A stretch of 64,000 nt of DNA from contig NZ_KB911583.1 in assembly GCF_000383615.1 (NCBI RefSeq), positions 293,369-357,368 of the forward strand. Reading direction: 5' to 3'. The DNA is from Streptomyces canus 299MFChir4.1. Its GTDB lineage: Bacteria; Actinomycetota; Actinomycetes; Streptomycetales; Streptomycetaceae. The notes under the pieces were generated by a model, which saw only the letters and a program-made list of their open reading frames with translations, was not told the origin of the DNA and did not search any database. Within the stretch, counting starts at the first letter, position 1, and each line of letters opens with the position of its first letter. Positions 47,024 to 55,584 of this stretch are shown piece by piece. A program made the translations under genes and the position numbers.

Positions 47024-47465
47024 TCAGGCCCGGGACGCCAGGGGCCGTCGGGCGTTCCAGGTGTCCAGCCGCTGCCGGTAGGCGGCCTCGACGACCGGAC
47101 AGGGGTAGGTGCCGAGGACGAGCCGCAGGGGCGGTTCGGGGTGCGTCGGCGGTGGCCCGGGGATCCTGCGGGGCTCGGGCGGCGGCACCGGCCCTGCGGG
47201 CCTCGCGGATCGGTTCGCAGGCGGCGAGGGGGTCGGTGTGCACCGCGGAGGAACCGGACCAGTCGGTGCCGTACGGGCATGGTTCGACGATCGTGACGCG
47301 GAGGCCGAGCGGTCCGACCTCCTGGGCGAGCAGGACCGGCAGTGCCGCCTGGGTCACCCACAGCGGGCCGAGCACGTTCGTGTCCAGCTGGGCGCGGGCT
47401 TGTTCCTCGGTGGTCTCCTCGGCCACGCCGAACAGACCGTAAGCCCGCGTTGTCGACGACCACGA
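47024..47465 (-). pseudogene. SDR oxidoreductase, deleted and frameshifted
   Basis: Fragments of one short-chain dehydrogenase: VVVVDNAG (NNAG region) at the 5' edge, then EEQARAQLDTNVLGPLWVTQ with ALPVLLAQEVGPLGLRVTIV, then VEPCPYGTDWSGSSAVHTDP, and in another frame THPEPPLRLVLGTYPCPVVE with RLDTWNARRPL before the stop at 47024. The stretch that should hold SSxxG and YxxxK is gone, cut at a repeated LAQ sequence, so the active site is missing. The Rossmann N-terminus is also absent. Confidence 0.7.
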
Positions 47466-47790
47466 CAACGTGCTGGGCGAGGTGCTGGCCGCCAACAAGC
47501 CGGCCCGCGCGCTCGCCGCGATGTACGAGCCGGGCCGCAACGTGGCTCGGGAGATGTTCCTCGGACCGGAAGCCCGCCGGTTCTTCCCGGACCGGCCGGA
47601 GACCGCCGCGCAGACCGCGGCCGCCCTGCGGGCCGAGGCCGACTCCCCCACGACCCCGGGACCGAGCGGCTGGTGGCCTAGCTGGAGGCGGACGAGGAGT
47701 TCCGCCGGTTGTGGGCCCGGCACGACGTACGGCCCGCCCGTGACGAGCTCAAGCGGTTCGCGCACCCGGTGATCATCGTCTACCAGGCCC
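47446..47790 (+). pseudogene. MmyB-like XRE regulator, C-terminal remnant
   Basis: Reading plus strand, LGEVLAANKPARALAAMYEP and REMFLGPEARRFFPDRPETA match the ligand-binding domain of MmyB-type XRE regulators. After a one-base frameshift near 47645 it continues with DPGTERLVA, a TAG stop at 47679-47681, then LEADEEFRRLWARHDVRPAR and DELKRFAHPV. The helix-turn-helix part is missing. It overlaps the edge of the SDR remnant on the opposite strand. In Streptomyces such regulators are often divergent from SDR genes, so both probably derive from one decayed pair. Confidence 0.65.
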
Positions 47791-47889
47791 TGCCCGGCGG
47801 CCCTTCCGAGGCCGCCCTCGCCCGGCTCGTCTGCCCGGCGGGGCACTCGGCGCGGGTGCCTCTCGCACGCGGCCCCGGCGTCAGCTCGC

Positions 47890-49359
47890 TCACGTCGTCC
47901 CCCCGGCGTCCGGCACACACCCGCGCAGGTCGCGGGGGAGGAGGGCGAGGACGCGGGAGCGCTCCTCGTGGCCGGGGCCGATTTCGAGAGCCAGGCGCAG
48001 CAGGCCCAGATGCGACTCGGCGCTTTCACCACCGGCCGTCAGCTTCTCGGCCGCCTCGATCCGTACCGGGACGGGCGCGGTCCGGTCGGCGAGCACCGTA
48101 CGGAGCACCTCCTTCGCCCGGCCGCGGGCGGTACGCCATCTCATCAGCGCGGCCGCGGCCAGGACGCGGTACCGGGCGGGCACCCCTTCACAGTCCACCA
48201 CCCGGCGGCAGGCGGCCTCGGCCTCGGCTCCGACGTCCAGCTTCGTCCATGCCGCGGCCACCGCGAGATGCGCTTCGATGTCGGTGGTCTCAGGACCGGA
48301 GAGCGACCGCAGGATGCGTCGGCCTTCCTCGCCCAGGTCCTCGGCGAGCAGCGCGGCGGCCCGAGTGCGGACCTCGACGGGTTGGGCAGGGTCGGTGGCC
48401 AGGGCGCGCGTCACGGGAACGCGGTTCAGCGCGCCGCTCGCCGGGAGGTGTGCGCAGACCGCGACGCGCAGTTCAGGCGGTGTCTCGGCGTCGGAGGCCA
48501 GAGCGAACCAGGGCTCGTCGAGGTTGCCGCCCGCGGTCGCGGCCGCCGCGCACCGGTCCTGGAGGGCGGCCGTGTCGTCCCGGGCCCAGGAGAGAAGCAT
48601 GTCCTCGACATGGCGGGAGGGGTTGACGAAGCGCAGCAGGCTCGACAGTTCCCTCAACCGCGTGAGCGCCTCCGGCCGCCGTTCCTCGACGAGGCCGACC
48701 CATCGGGTGAGGGAAGCGGCGAGATCGGCCCCGGCCAGGGCGCCTGCCGGGACGGCTGTGCCCTCGTCGTCCTCATAGAAGGAAAGGGTCTGCCACGCAG
48801 TGGAGTGGGATGTGTGGCTGGACATGAGCCCCGCCGTCGCGTGCAGGCTCAGGCGGTGCAGAGGATCCTGGCTGACCTCGGCCATCAGTGTGCGCCACCG
48901 CGGGTACGGGATCAGTCCGACCAACGCGGCGGCGGCCCGGACGCGGGCGGAGGGGTCGGCCGTGGAGTCCGTCGCGATGCGCGTCAGGGCGTGGCGGGTC
49001 CGGGGGGCGAGGTCCGACCGGTTCAGATGGGACCCCCCGTCGAATTCCAGCAGTGACTCCGTGGGCAGCGAGTCGTCGTCGATCAGCGCTTCCAGGCGCC
49101 TGCGCAGCGTGGCGTCCGGAGCCAGGTGGTCGGCCAGGTCGAGCAGGCGCCACAGGTGTTCGTCGGGCAGCCCGGCCTCGTCGAGGAGACGGTGCAGCGT
49201 CTCGGAGGCGGCACGGACGTCCACTTCGGCCAGGACCGAGAGGGCTCTGATGCGGTCGTGCATGCCCCCGCCCGGGTCCTCGGCGACCCGGCGCAGCAAC
49301 CCCGAGGCGGCGTCGCGGTCACCGGTGTCGAGCAGACGCGTAGCCGCGTCCCGGCGCAC
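47890..49359 (-). CDS. C-terminal repeat part of trypsin-NACHT protein (shifted frame)
   Basis: A 489-residue open frame that continues the large trypsin-NACHT gene after a frameshift. It is built of helical HEAT-like or ARM-like repeats (RRDAATRLLDTGDRDAASG; ARVRAAAALVGLIPYPRW; RVAVCAHLPASGALNRVPVT; RIEAAEKLTAGGESAESHL) and ends VLALLPRDLRGCVPDAGGTT. Such repeats form the sensor arm in STAND NTPases. The upstream frame reads DDLLARSRRTLPC, while shifting by one base at about 49390 gives LARIATDPALPAEVRRDAAT, in perfect repeat phase. That suggests one lost G (CCAGATC for CCAGGATC). If real, this part is not made; if a sequencing error, it belongs to a single protein of about 1590 residues. 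Confidence 0.65.
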   Translation of the reverse strand: MRRDAATRLLDTGDRDAASGLLRRVAEDPGGGMHDRIRALSVLAEVDVRAASETLHRLLDEAGLPDEHLWRLLDLADHLAPDATLRRRLEALIDDDSLPTESLLEFDGGSHLNRSDLAPRTRHALTRIATDSTADPSARVRAAAALVGLIPYPRWRTLMAEVSQDPLHRLSLHATAGLMSSHTSHSTAWQTLSFYEDDEGTAVPAGALAGADLAASLTRWVGLVEERRPEALTRLRELSSLLRFVNPSRHVEDMLLSWARDDTAALQDRCAAAATAGGNLDEPWFALASDAETPPELRVAVCAHLPASGALNRVPVTRALATDPAQPVEVRTRAAALLAEDLGEEGRRILRSLSGPETTDIEAHLAVAAAWTKLDVGAEAEAACRRVVDCEGVPARYRVLAAAALMRWRTARGRAKEVLRTVLADRTAPVPVRIEAAEKLTAGGESAESHLGLLRLALEIGPGHEERSRVLALLPRDLRGCVPDAGGTT

Positions 49360-52300
49360 CTCCGCCGGCAGGGCAGGGTCCGTCGCGATCTGGCGAGCAG
49401 GTCGTCGGTGCCCGCCGCGTCCAGCTGGTGCAGGGCCTCCGCCGCCTCGAGCCGGTCCGCGGCCCCGATGCCCGTGTCCGTCGCCATGCGCGTCAAAGGG
49501 GCGCGCAGGTCGTCCGTGACCGCGAAGGTCCTCAGGAACTCCAAGGGGCCGATCCGGTCCCCGATGGCCAGCGTGGGATCGTCGAACACGCTCAGCACGA
49601 ACTGCCGGAGCCTGGCGGACTCTCCCAGCCCGTGCAGAACCCGCGGGAGGTAGTGGACAAGGTTCCCTCGTTCCCCGGGGGTGGCCAGGAGACGGTCCAC
49701 CCAGTCCATCGCGAGGGAGCGGCGACCGAGCCGGGCGAGTCGGGCCATGGCGTCGAACCGGGTCCAGCCCCTCAGCCGTTCGTCACGTGCCACGCGCTCG
49801 GCCAGCACCACGTCGTCGATGTGGGACACCGCCGTGCCGACGGCGCTCTCCGGCGAGTCGGGACAGGCGACGACCCGCGTGCAGACCAGGACCTGCGTTT
49901 CCTGGTCGACCTCCGGCAGCGTCCATATCGCCCTGTGCCGCACATGCACGGGCACGGAAGGGTCCCTGCACAGTTCGACGAGGGGTTCCGGTCGGGCCGG
50001 AGCCAGCAGCGCACCCGTCAGATAGCGCGTCATGTACGGGTCCCCGGCCAGGGCGGGATTGCCGTGCAGGGCGTCCGCCAGGGCGCCGAGTGTCGCCTCG
50101 GGGAGGTGGCCGGGGAGGATGTCCAGCACGCGGTCGACGTGCAGGTAGGGAAACTCCGAGGCCCGGAGCAGTGCGCACAGGGCGCCGGTCCCCGCGGGAG
50201 GGTCCAGGCGGAGCAGTGCGACGGCCGCCGCCTGCCGGGTCTCGGGGACGTGGCCCGCATCCCCGGCCAGAGCGCTCAGCCGACGGCACGCTCCCTCGGC
50301 GTCGCCCGCCCACGCCAGCAGAGAGGCCGCCTCGACCCGTCTGCCGCCCGGCAGTTCCGGATCGTCGGCCAACGCGGCGGCCAGGCCCGCCGCGTCGTCG
50401 ACGGCTCGGCGCACACAGTGCTTCAGAGCCTCCACGCGCACCCCGTGCGGGACGGTGGGATCGGCGACGACACCGGCCAGGCCCGCCCCGTCGAGCACCG
50501 CGAACAGCCGGTCCAGCACGGTGGACACATCGAGGTCGCCCACGGTGACGGAGCGGCCGGACAGCTTGATCACGGCTCGGGTGAACCGCCCGGTCAACTT
50601 CTCGTCCGCCACCAGCTCGTCACTCAGGATCGTCGCGCACAGCAGCAGGTCGCGCCAGCCGCCGCCGTCCACGACGGTGCGCAGGAACTCCTCGAGCGAC
50701 ATGCCCTGTTCGCGCCAGCGGGCAGCCATGAACAGCACCAGGTTGGGGCGTTCGGCCGCGATCGCCTCGCGCACGGTGGCGAGGGCTTCCGGCGCTTTGG
50801 GGTTGAGGCGGTCCGCCAGGGAGCAGCCGGCCAGGTACTCCTGAACCGTGTGGTGGAGGAAACGCAGGTCCTCGCCGTGCCGCAGGACGAGCCCGGTGAA
50901 GGCGAGGGCGCCGAGGACCGCGTCCCGGTCGGCGGAGGTGTCCGGGTGGCGCTCGGCGAGCAGGTCCCGCACCTGGTCCAGCAGGGGCCGCGGGTCGCCG
51001 CTCTGGCGGGCCTCGGCCGCCGCGTACAGCACCTCGTGCACCCGGTCCAGCAGATCGGGTGTGACGCCGTGACCGGTACCGCTGCTTCGGCGCAGCCGTG
51101 CGGAGCCCCTCTCGCGGAGGATGGCGATGAACCGTGCGTAGAGTTCGGCCGGGTTGCGGGGCAGCTCGTGCAGGGCGGCGACCACGCAGATCATCGTCAG
51201 GTAGAGCGGATTGCGGGCGACTTCGGACAGGCGGCCCAGGCGCAGCCCTGCGGTCAGTTCCGTGGCCCGCCCTGCGGCGCCGGGCACGTCCAGTGCCGTG
51301 AACCAGGCGTGGGCGACACTCTCGATCTCCCGGTCGCCGAACTCCATCAGCGTGTACCGGCGCAGCATGCTCAGCCGGTTCATCTCGGCGGTGACCAGGG
51401 AGCGGCTGGCGACGACGAAGCGCAGATATGGCTCGCGGGCCCAGCTCTGGACCAGGCGGATGACCTTGCCGCGCTCTTCCGGGTCCAGGACCTCGTCGAG
51501 CCCGTCGACGCAGACCAGCCAGTCCACCGACGGCAGCGGGGCGCTCTCGAAGAACGCCGGTGGCAGTGAGCGCCGCAGACCGGGCAGATCGCGTCCGACC
51601 GCCCGGGCCAGGGCCTCCGGGAAGGGCAGGTCCAGAAGCTGGTCGGCGCCGACCCGGACGGGGATGTACGAGGGCGCCCGCGCGGGGTCGTCCAGCCAGG
51701 CGGAGGCCGCCGTGCAGGTCAGCCGCCGCAGCAGGCTCGACTTGCCCGTTCCGGCACCGCCGGTGAACAGCACGTGCCGGTCGTCGGCGAGGACGCTCTC
51801 GGCGGCCGGCCGGTCCCGGCCCGGGTGCCGGGAGCGGCCGGTGCGAGGGCGGTCTGAGTCCGGGGGAGCCGTGTCGTCCTGCGCTTCGTCGGCCGCCGAC
51901 GCCTCCTGGCGGACGTACACCGTGGACAGCGGTATGTCCTGGGCGTCCGTCAGCACGGCGGCGTACGGATGCTCGTCGGCGGTGTCCCGCGCGGCCGCGA
52001 GGTAGTCGCGCAACCGAGCTCCGGGGTGCCGGAACCCCCCGGCCCGCAGCTGCTCGTCGGTGAGTGTGTCCAGCCAGGGCACCGGTGGTGTCGGAGCGGG
52101 GCAGCGGGAGAGGATCTCGGAGACCGGGACCATGTGGGTGCTGCCGGCCTTGTTGGAGCGGGCAAGCATCCCGCACACCCCGCCGGTGCGCCCGTTGACC
52201 ACCGGGCTGCCGCTGAACCCCTCGCCGACCGGGGTGCCGTGGCCGCGGGGCATCGGCAGCGGGTCCTCGAAGGTCAGCCGGGAGTCGCCCTGGTACTCGA

Positions 52301-52661
52301 GGGCGGCCCACTGGCCGGCGCGGTAGTCGCCGCGCGGATGGCCGTGGACCCACATGCGGTCGCCGAACGCCATGTGCGGAGCGGTGAGCACGTACGCAGG
52401 GGTGAGGGCCGACGGCTCGAACCGCAGAAACGCGATGTCGAGGCCGCTCGCCGCCCGATGGAGCGCGTCCTCGGCGAGCGTCAGGGTGAGTTCGGTCCCG
52501 GTCGCCACGATACGGCCGCGCACCGTGGCGGCCCCGGCGACCACATGGGCGCAGGTGACCACGGTTCCGGGGGCGAGGACGAAGCCACTGCCGCCGCCGC
52601 TCCCGTCCAGGAGGTCCAGGGCGACGGTGGCGGCCTCCAGCTGATGTCTCCAGCCGTCCAT
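49083..52661 (-). CDS. Trypsin-NACHT STAND protein, N-terminal and ATPase part
   Basis: As it reads, 1192 residues. The N-terminal trypsin-like protease (residues 1 to about 190) has an intact triad: His39 in TCAHVV, Asp75 in LDIAFL and Ser150 in GFSGSP. A linker leads to a NACHT/STAND ATPase with Walker A GGAGTGKS (301-308) and Walker B VCVDGLDE (383-390). HEAT-like repeats follow from about 600. The last 100 or so residues, after about 1090, are out of phase (Arg/Cys-rich) because of the frameshift near 49390. The start ATG at 52661 is two bases after the stop of the TRYPCO1 gene. Trypsin-NACHT proteins with TRYPCO partners are predicted immune systems in which ATPase oligomerisation activates a suicidal protease. 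No signal peptide; cytoplasmic. Confidence 0.8.
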   Translation of the reverse strand: MDGWRHQLEAATVALDLLDGSGGGSGFVLAPGTVVTCAHVVAGAATVRGRIVATGTELTLTLAEDALHRAASGLDIAFLRFEPSALTPAYVLTAPHMAFGDRMWVHGHPRGDYRAGQWAALEYQGDSRLTFEDPLPMPRGHGTPVGEGFSGSPVVNGRTGGVCGMLARSNKAGSTHMVPVSEILSRCPAPTPPVPWLDTLTDEQLRAGGFRHPGARLRDYLAAARDTADEHPYAAVLTDAQDIPLSTVYVRQEASAADEAQDDTAPPDSDRPRTGRSRHPGRDRPAAESVLADDRHVLFTGGAGTGKSSLLRRLTCTAASAWLDDPARAPSYIPVRVGADQLLDLPFPEALARAVGRDLPGLRRSLPPAFFESAPLPSVDWLVCVDGLDEVLDPEERGKVIRLVQSWAREPYLRFVVASRSLVTAEMNRLSMLRRYTLMEFGDREIESVAHAWFTALDVPGAAGRATELTAGLRLGRLSEVARNPLYLTMICVVAALHELPRNPAELYARFIAILRERGSARLRRSSGTGHGVTPDLLDRVHEVLYAAAEARQSGDPRPLLDQVRDLLAERHPDTSADRDAVLGALAFTGLVLRHGEDLRFLHHTVQEYLAGCSLADRLNPKAPEALATVREAIAAERPNLVLFMAARWREQGMSLEEFLRTVVDGGGWRDLLLCATILSDELVADEKLTGRFTRAVIKLSGRSVTVGDLDVSTVLDRLFAVLDGAGLAGVVADPTVPHGVRVEALKHCVRRAVDDAAGLAAALADDPELPGGRRVEAASLLAWAGDAEGACRRLSALAGDAGHVPETRQAAAVALLRLDPPAGTGALCALLRASEFPYLHVDRVLDILPGHLPEATLGALADALHGNPALAGDPYMTRYLTGALLAPARPEPLVELCRDPSVPVHVRHRAIWTLPEVDQETQVLVCTRVVACPDSPESAVGTAVSHIDDVVLAERVARDERLRGWTRFDAMARLARLGRRSLAMDWVDRLLATPGERGNLVHYLPRVLHGLGESARLRQFVLSVFDDPTLAIGDRIGPLEFLRTFAVTDDLRAPLTRMATDTGIGAADRLEAAEALHQLDAAGTDDLLARSRRTLPCRRRCAGTRLRVCSTPVTATPPRGCCAGSPRTRAGACTTASEPSRSWPKWTSVPPPRRCTVSSTRPGCPTNTCGACSTWPTTWLRTPRCAGAWKR

Positions 52662-52663
52662 GG

Positions 52664-52999
52664 CTACGACTCCGGAGACTCACCGGTTTCCGGAGCGGTC
52701 CACTCCAGTGTCACCTTCCACGCCGACTTCGAGGACGCCTTGCCGACCACGGCCAGCAACTGGCCCGTGTCGAGGGAGACATCGCAGCCGAACTCCACCG
52801 TCGCCCTCGACGCGCCGGTCTGCTGGAGCCGGGTGCCCATGGCCCGGGCCACGGCGGTCAGACTGTCGAGCACGGTGTCCAGGCGCGGGGTCCGCCAGCC
52901 GATCTCCTCCTCCTCGGCCAGTGCGGATCCGGCCGGAGCTCCCGACGTACCGACCGAGACGAGGATCCTGTGCCCGTCCACATCGACCGGGACCGTCAC
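52664..52999 (-). CDS. TRYPCO1 (CU044_2847-like) trypsin-co-occurring protein
   Basis: A 111-residue protein from a GTG with GAGGAAG upstream. An alternative ATG at 53056 overlaps the LacI stop as ATGA and would add 19 residues. The fold pattern is strands VTVPVDVDGHRILVSV, a helix LDTVLDSLTAVARAMGTRL, and strands ATVEFGCDVSLDTGQLL and AWKVTLEWT. This matches the trypsin-co-occurring domain 1 family (CU044_2847), which is found beside trypsin and STAND genes in bacterial conflict systems. It probably acts as substrate, sensor or regulator of the adjacent protease. It sits between lacI and the trypsin-NACHT gene in one transcription unit. Confidence 0.8.
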   Translation of the reverse strand: MTVPVDVDGHRILVSVGTSGAPAGSALAEEEEIGWRTPRLDTVLDSLTAVARAMGTRLQQTGASRATVEFGCDVSLDTGQLLAVVGKASSKSAWKVTLEWTAPETGESPES

Positions 53000-53052
53000 A
53001 TCTGCTTCCTCGCCCAACTGCCCTGCTCCTCTGCCCGATCGGAACGGACTGC

Positions 53053-54111
53053 TCATCGTAGCGGCTGCGCCCCACGGGCAACGCCCGTGCTGTCCCGCAC
53101 GATCAACCGCGGCACCGGCACCCGGACCGTCCGCGCCGGCCCCCCGTCCAGCAGCGCCGTCAGTTCCCTGGCCGCCGTGCGGCCGAACTCGACGCTGTCC
53201 CGGGACAGGGCCGACAGCCAGGGCTTGACCATGCGGCACAGTGCCGAGTCCTCCCAGGCCACCACCGACACGTCCGCGGGGACCGATTGGCCCAGTTCGG
53301 TCGCGGCGGCTACTCCGGCGAGGGCCATCACGTCGTTGTCGTAGATCAGCGCGGTCGGGGGAGCGGACGCCTCCAGGACCCGGCGGGTCACGGCCGCGCC
53401 CGCCGCGTCGGAGTAGTCGGTGGTCACCGACTTCACCCCGGTCAGCCCGCGCCGCCCGGCCTCCGCGCGCAGGGTGCGGATGCGGCGCTCGGTGTGGGCG
53501 AGCCCCGGCAGGCCCGCGATGTGCACGATCCGCCGGTGGCCGAGCGCGTACAGCTCGTCCACGACCGCGGCCATCGCGCCCGCGTCGTCCGCCCAGACGG
53601 TCGACAGCCCGGGATGGCGCTCGTCGGGGGCGCCGCCGATCACGACCCCGGGCAGGCCCAGTTCGTCGAGAACCCCGGTGCGGGGGTCGTCGGTTCGCGG
53701 GTCGACCACCAGGACGCCGTCCACCCGGTGTTCGGCCCACCAGCGCCGGTACACCGCGCACTCGTCCTCGATGTCCTCCACCACCTGGAACAGCAGCCCG
53801 AGATGACGCTCCGCCAGCACCTCCTGTATCCCCGAGACGAGTTGGAGGAAGAAGGAGTCGACGCCGAGCGTCTCGGCGGGGCGGGCCAGGACGAAGCCGA
53901 CCGTGGCGGCACCCTCGCCGGACAGTGCGCGGGCCGCGGTGCTGGGGCGCCAGCCGAGTTCCTCGGCGACCTGCCGCACCCGGTCGCGGGTGTCCTCGGA
54001 GACCCCGGGCCGGCCGTTCAGCGCGAAGGAGACCGCGCTCTGGGAGACCCCGGCCCGCCGCGCGATGTCCTTCATCGTGGGCCTGCGGGCCGGGGTCCTC
54101 TTGCCTGACAC
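53053..54111 (-). CDS. LacI-family regulator of the N-glycan operon
   Basis: A 352-residue repressor. The helix-turn-helix and hinge cover about residues 13-66 (TMKDIARRAGVSQSAVSFAL, with the LacI hinge helix near RPSTAARALSG). The periplasmic-binding-like effector domain follows (IYDNDVMALAGVAAATELG; VVAWEDSALCRM). The GTG at 54111 has GGGGAAA upstream. It is divergent from the sugar ABC operon, with CTAATG..CATTAG operators between them, so it very likely represses that operon and itself until a glycan-derived sugar binds. Its stop overlaps the upstream start option of the TRYPCO1 gene, linking the conflict module to this regulator. Confidence 0.88.
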   Translation of the reverse strand: MSGKRTPARRPTMKDIARRAGVSQSAVSFALNGRPGVSEDTRDRVRQVAEELGWRPSTAARALSGEGAATVGFVLARPAETLGVDSFFLQLVSGIQEVLAERHLGLLFQVVEDIEDECAVYRRWWAEHRVDGVLVVDPRTDDPRTGVLDELGLPGVVIGGAPDERHPGLSTVWADDAGAMAAVVDELYALGHRRIVHIAGLPGLAHTERRIRTLRAEAGRRGLTGVKSVTTDYSDAAGAAVTRRVLEASAPPTALIYDNDVMALAGVAAATELGQSVPADVSVVAWEDSALCRMVKPWLSALSRDSVEFGRTAARELTALLDGGPARTVRVPVPRLIVRDSTGVARGAQPLR

Positions 54112-54154
54112 GCTGTTTCCCCAATTCCGCGACGGTCGATGGGCCCAGAATGTA

Positions 54155-54208
54155 CTAATGCGGTTCAGCTGCGTCAACCTAATGCGCATTAGTCACTAAA
54201 CACATTAG
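54155..54208. promoter_or_regulatory. LacI operators between lacI and sugar ABC operon
   Basis: CTAATGCGCATTAG (54179-54192) is a perfect 14-base palindrome with a central CG. CTAATGCGGTTCAG (54155-54168) and CTAAACACATTAG (54196-54208) are weaker copies on either side. Three sites within 54 bases of the divergent promoter region fit cooperative repression by the neighbouring LacI protein. Confidence 0.7.
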
Positions 54209-54295
54209 CTGTGCGAGATGCATTGACGGGCCTGTGGAGTGGCGTGCAGGGTCTCCGTCGTTGGCCACCTCCGCCGCGAAGGAGAACGGTTCGCC

Positions 54296-55582
54296 GTGCC
54301 CATTTCCCGCAGAACCCTCGCTGCCGCCGCCGTCTGTGTCGTCCTGCCGCTGAGCGGCTGCGGCTCCGGCGACGACAGCGGTTCGAGCGACGCCTCCGGC
54401 AAGATCGAGGGTGACATCACCTTCCAGACCTGGAATCTCAGGGCGAACTTCAAGGACTACTTCGAGGGCCTGATCGCCGACTTCGAGAAGAAGTACCCGG
54501 GCACCGAGGTGAAGTGGATCGACCAGCCCGCCGAGGGTTATGCCGACAAGATCAGCGCCGATGCCGCGGGCGGCACCCTGCCCGACGTCGTCAACGTGTC
54601 CCCGGACCTGGTCGCGCCCCTCGCCAAGGCGGGCCTCGCGCTCGACCTCGACAAGGCGGCCGGACAGTACAGGAGGGAGTACCTGGACGGCGCCTGGGCC
54701 AGCCATCAGATACCGGGCATGACCGGCACGTACGCCTTCCCCTGGTACCTCAACACCGGCCCGCTCTTCTACAACAAGTCGCTCTTCGAGGAGGCCGGAC
54801 TGGACCCCGACCAGCCGCCGAAGACGTACGACGAACTCTTCACCGACGCCCTGGAGCTGGCGAAGAAGAGCGACGGCAAGGTCGCCACCCTCGCCAACGT
54901 GCCCACCATCGAGGACTTCGGCCGCTACGGCGTCCCGCTCATGAACTCCGAGGGCACCGCCTTCGCCTTCAACGACGCCAAGGGCATCGAACTCCTCACC
55001 AGGTACAAGAAGTTGTACGACGCCAAGGCACTCGACCCGCAGGCGCTGACCGCCACACCCGAGTCGTCCGGCAAGAAATTCCTCACCGGGGCCGTCGCCA
55101 TGAATCCCGGGAGCGCCCTGGACCTCGGCAACTTCAAGAAGCAGGCGCCGAACCTGTACAAGAACATCGGCATCACCGACCAGATCACCAGCACCGGGCA
55201 CGTCAACATGTACGTGATGGGCGTGATGGTGAACGCGCAGACCAAGAAGAAGGCGGCCTCCGTCGCCTTCGCGCACTACGTCACCGACGCCGAGCACCAG
55301 ATGTCCTTCGCGAAGAAGGTCGCGATCTTCCCGAGCACCGCGGGATCTCTGGACGACCCGTACTTCACCAAGGAGGACGGGACGGACGAGACACGGGTGC
55401 GGATCGCCGCCGCCAAGTCCCTGAAGAACGCGGTCAATTACACGCCCGTGCTGTTCAGCGAGCAGATGAAGACGGCACTGCGCAACGAGGTCGCCAAGGC
55501 GTTGCAGGGCAAGGAGAGCCCCGAGGAAGCCCTCGACAACGCTGTCAAGGCGTGTGACACGCTGCTGCGGCAGCAGGGATAG
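54296..55582 (+). CDS. ABC sugar transporter, substrate-binding lipoprotein
   Basis: A 428-residue lipoprotein of the family-1 extracellular solute-binding proteins. The signal has RR near the start and lipobox LSGC (Cys near residue 22), so it is anchored outside the membrane. Binding-protein features are ITFQTWNLRANFKDYFEGL, FEKKYPGTEVKWID, LPDVVNVSPDLVAPLAKAG, and FPWYLNTGPLFYNKSLFEEA. The GTG at 54296 is used. It starts the operon; the permease follows after two bases. The likely ligand is an oligosaccharide released from N-glycans, judged from the downstream enzymes. Confidence 0.9.
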   Translation: MPISRRTLAAAAVCVVLPLSGCGSGDDSGSSDASGKIEGDITFQTWNLRANFKDYFEGLIADFEKKYPGTEVKWIDQPAEGYADKISADAAGGTLPDVVNVSPDLVAPLAKAGLALDLDKAAGQYRREYLDGAWASHQIPGMTGTYAFPWYLNTGPLFYNKSLFEEAGLDPDQPPKTYDELFTDALELAKKSDGKVATLANVPTIEDFGRYGVPLMNSEGTAFAFNDAKGIELLTRYKKLYDAKALDPQALTATPESSGKKFLTGAVAMNPGSALDLGNFKKQAPNLYKNIGITDQITSTGHVNMYVMGVMVNAQTKKKAASVAFAHYVTDAEHQMSFAKKVAIFPSTAGSLDDPYFTKEDGTDETRVRIAAAKSLKNAVNYTPVLFSEQMKTALRNEVAKALQGKESPEEALDNAVKACDTLLRQQG

Positions 55583-55584
55583 GC

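Noticed and set aside
47890-54111. Genomic island or prophage containing the trypsin-NACHT module
   Set aside because: No integrase, transposase, att-like repeat or tRNA is visible at either side, so mobility is not shown by this window.
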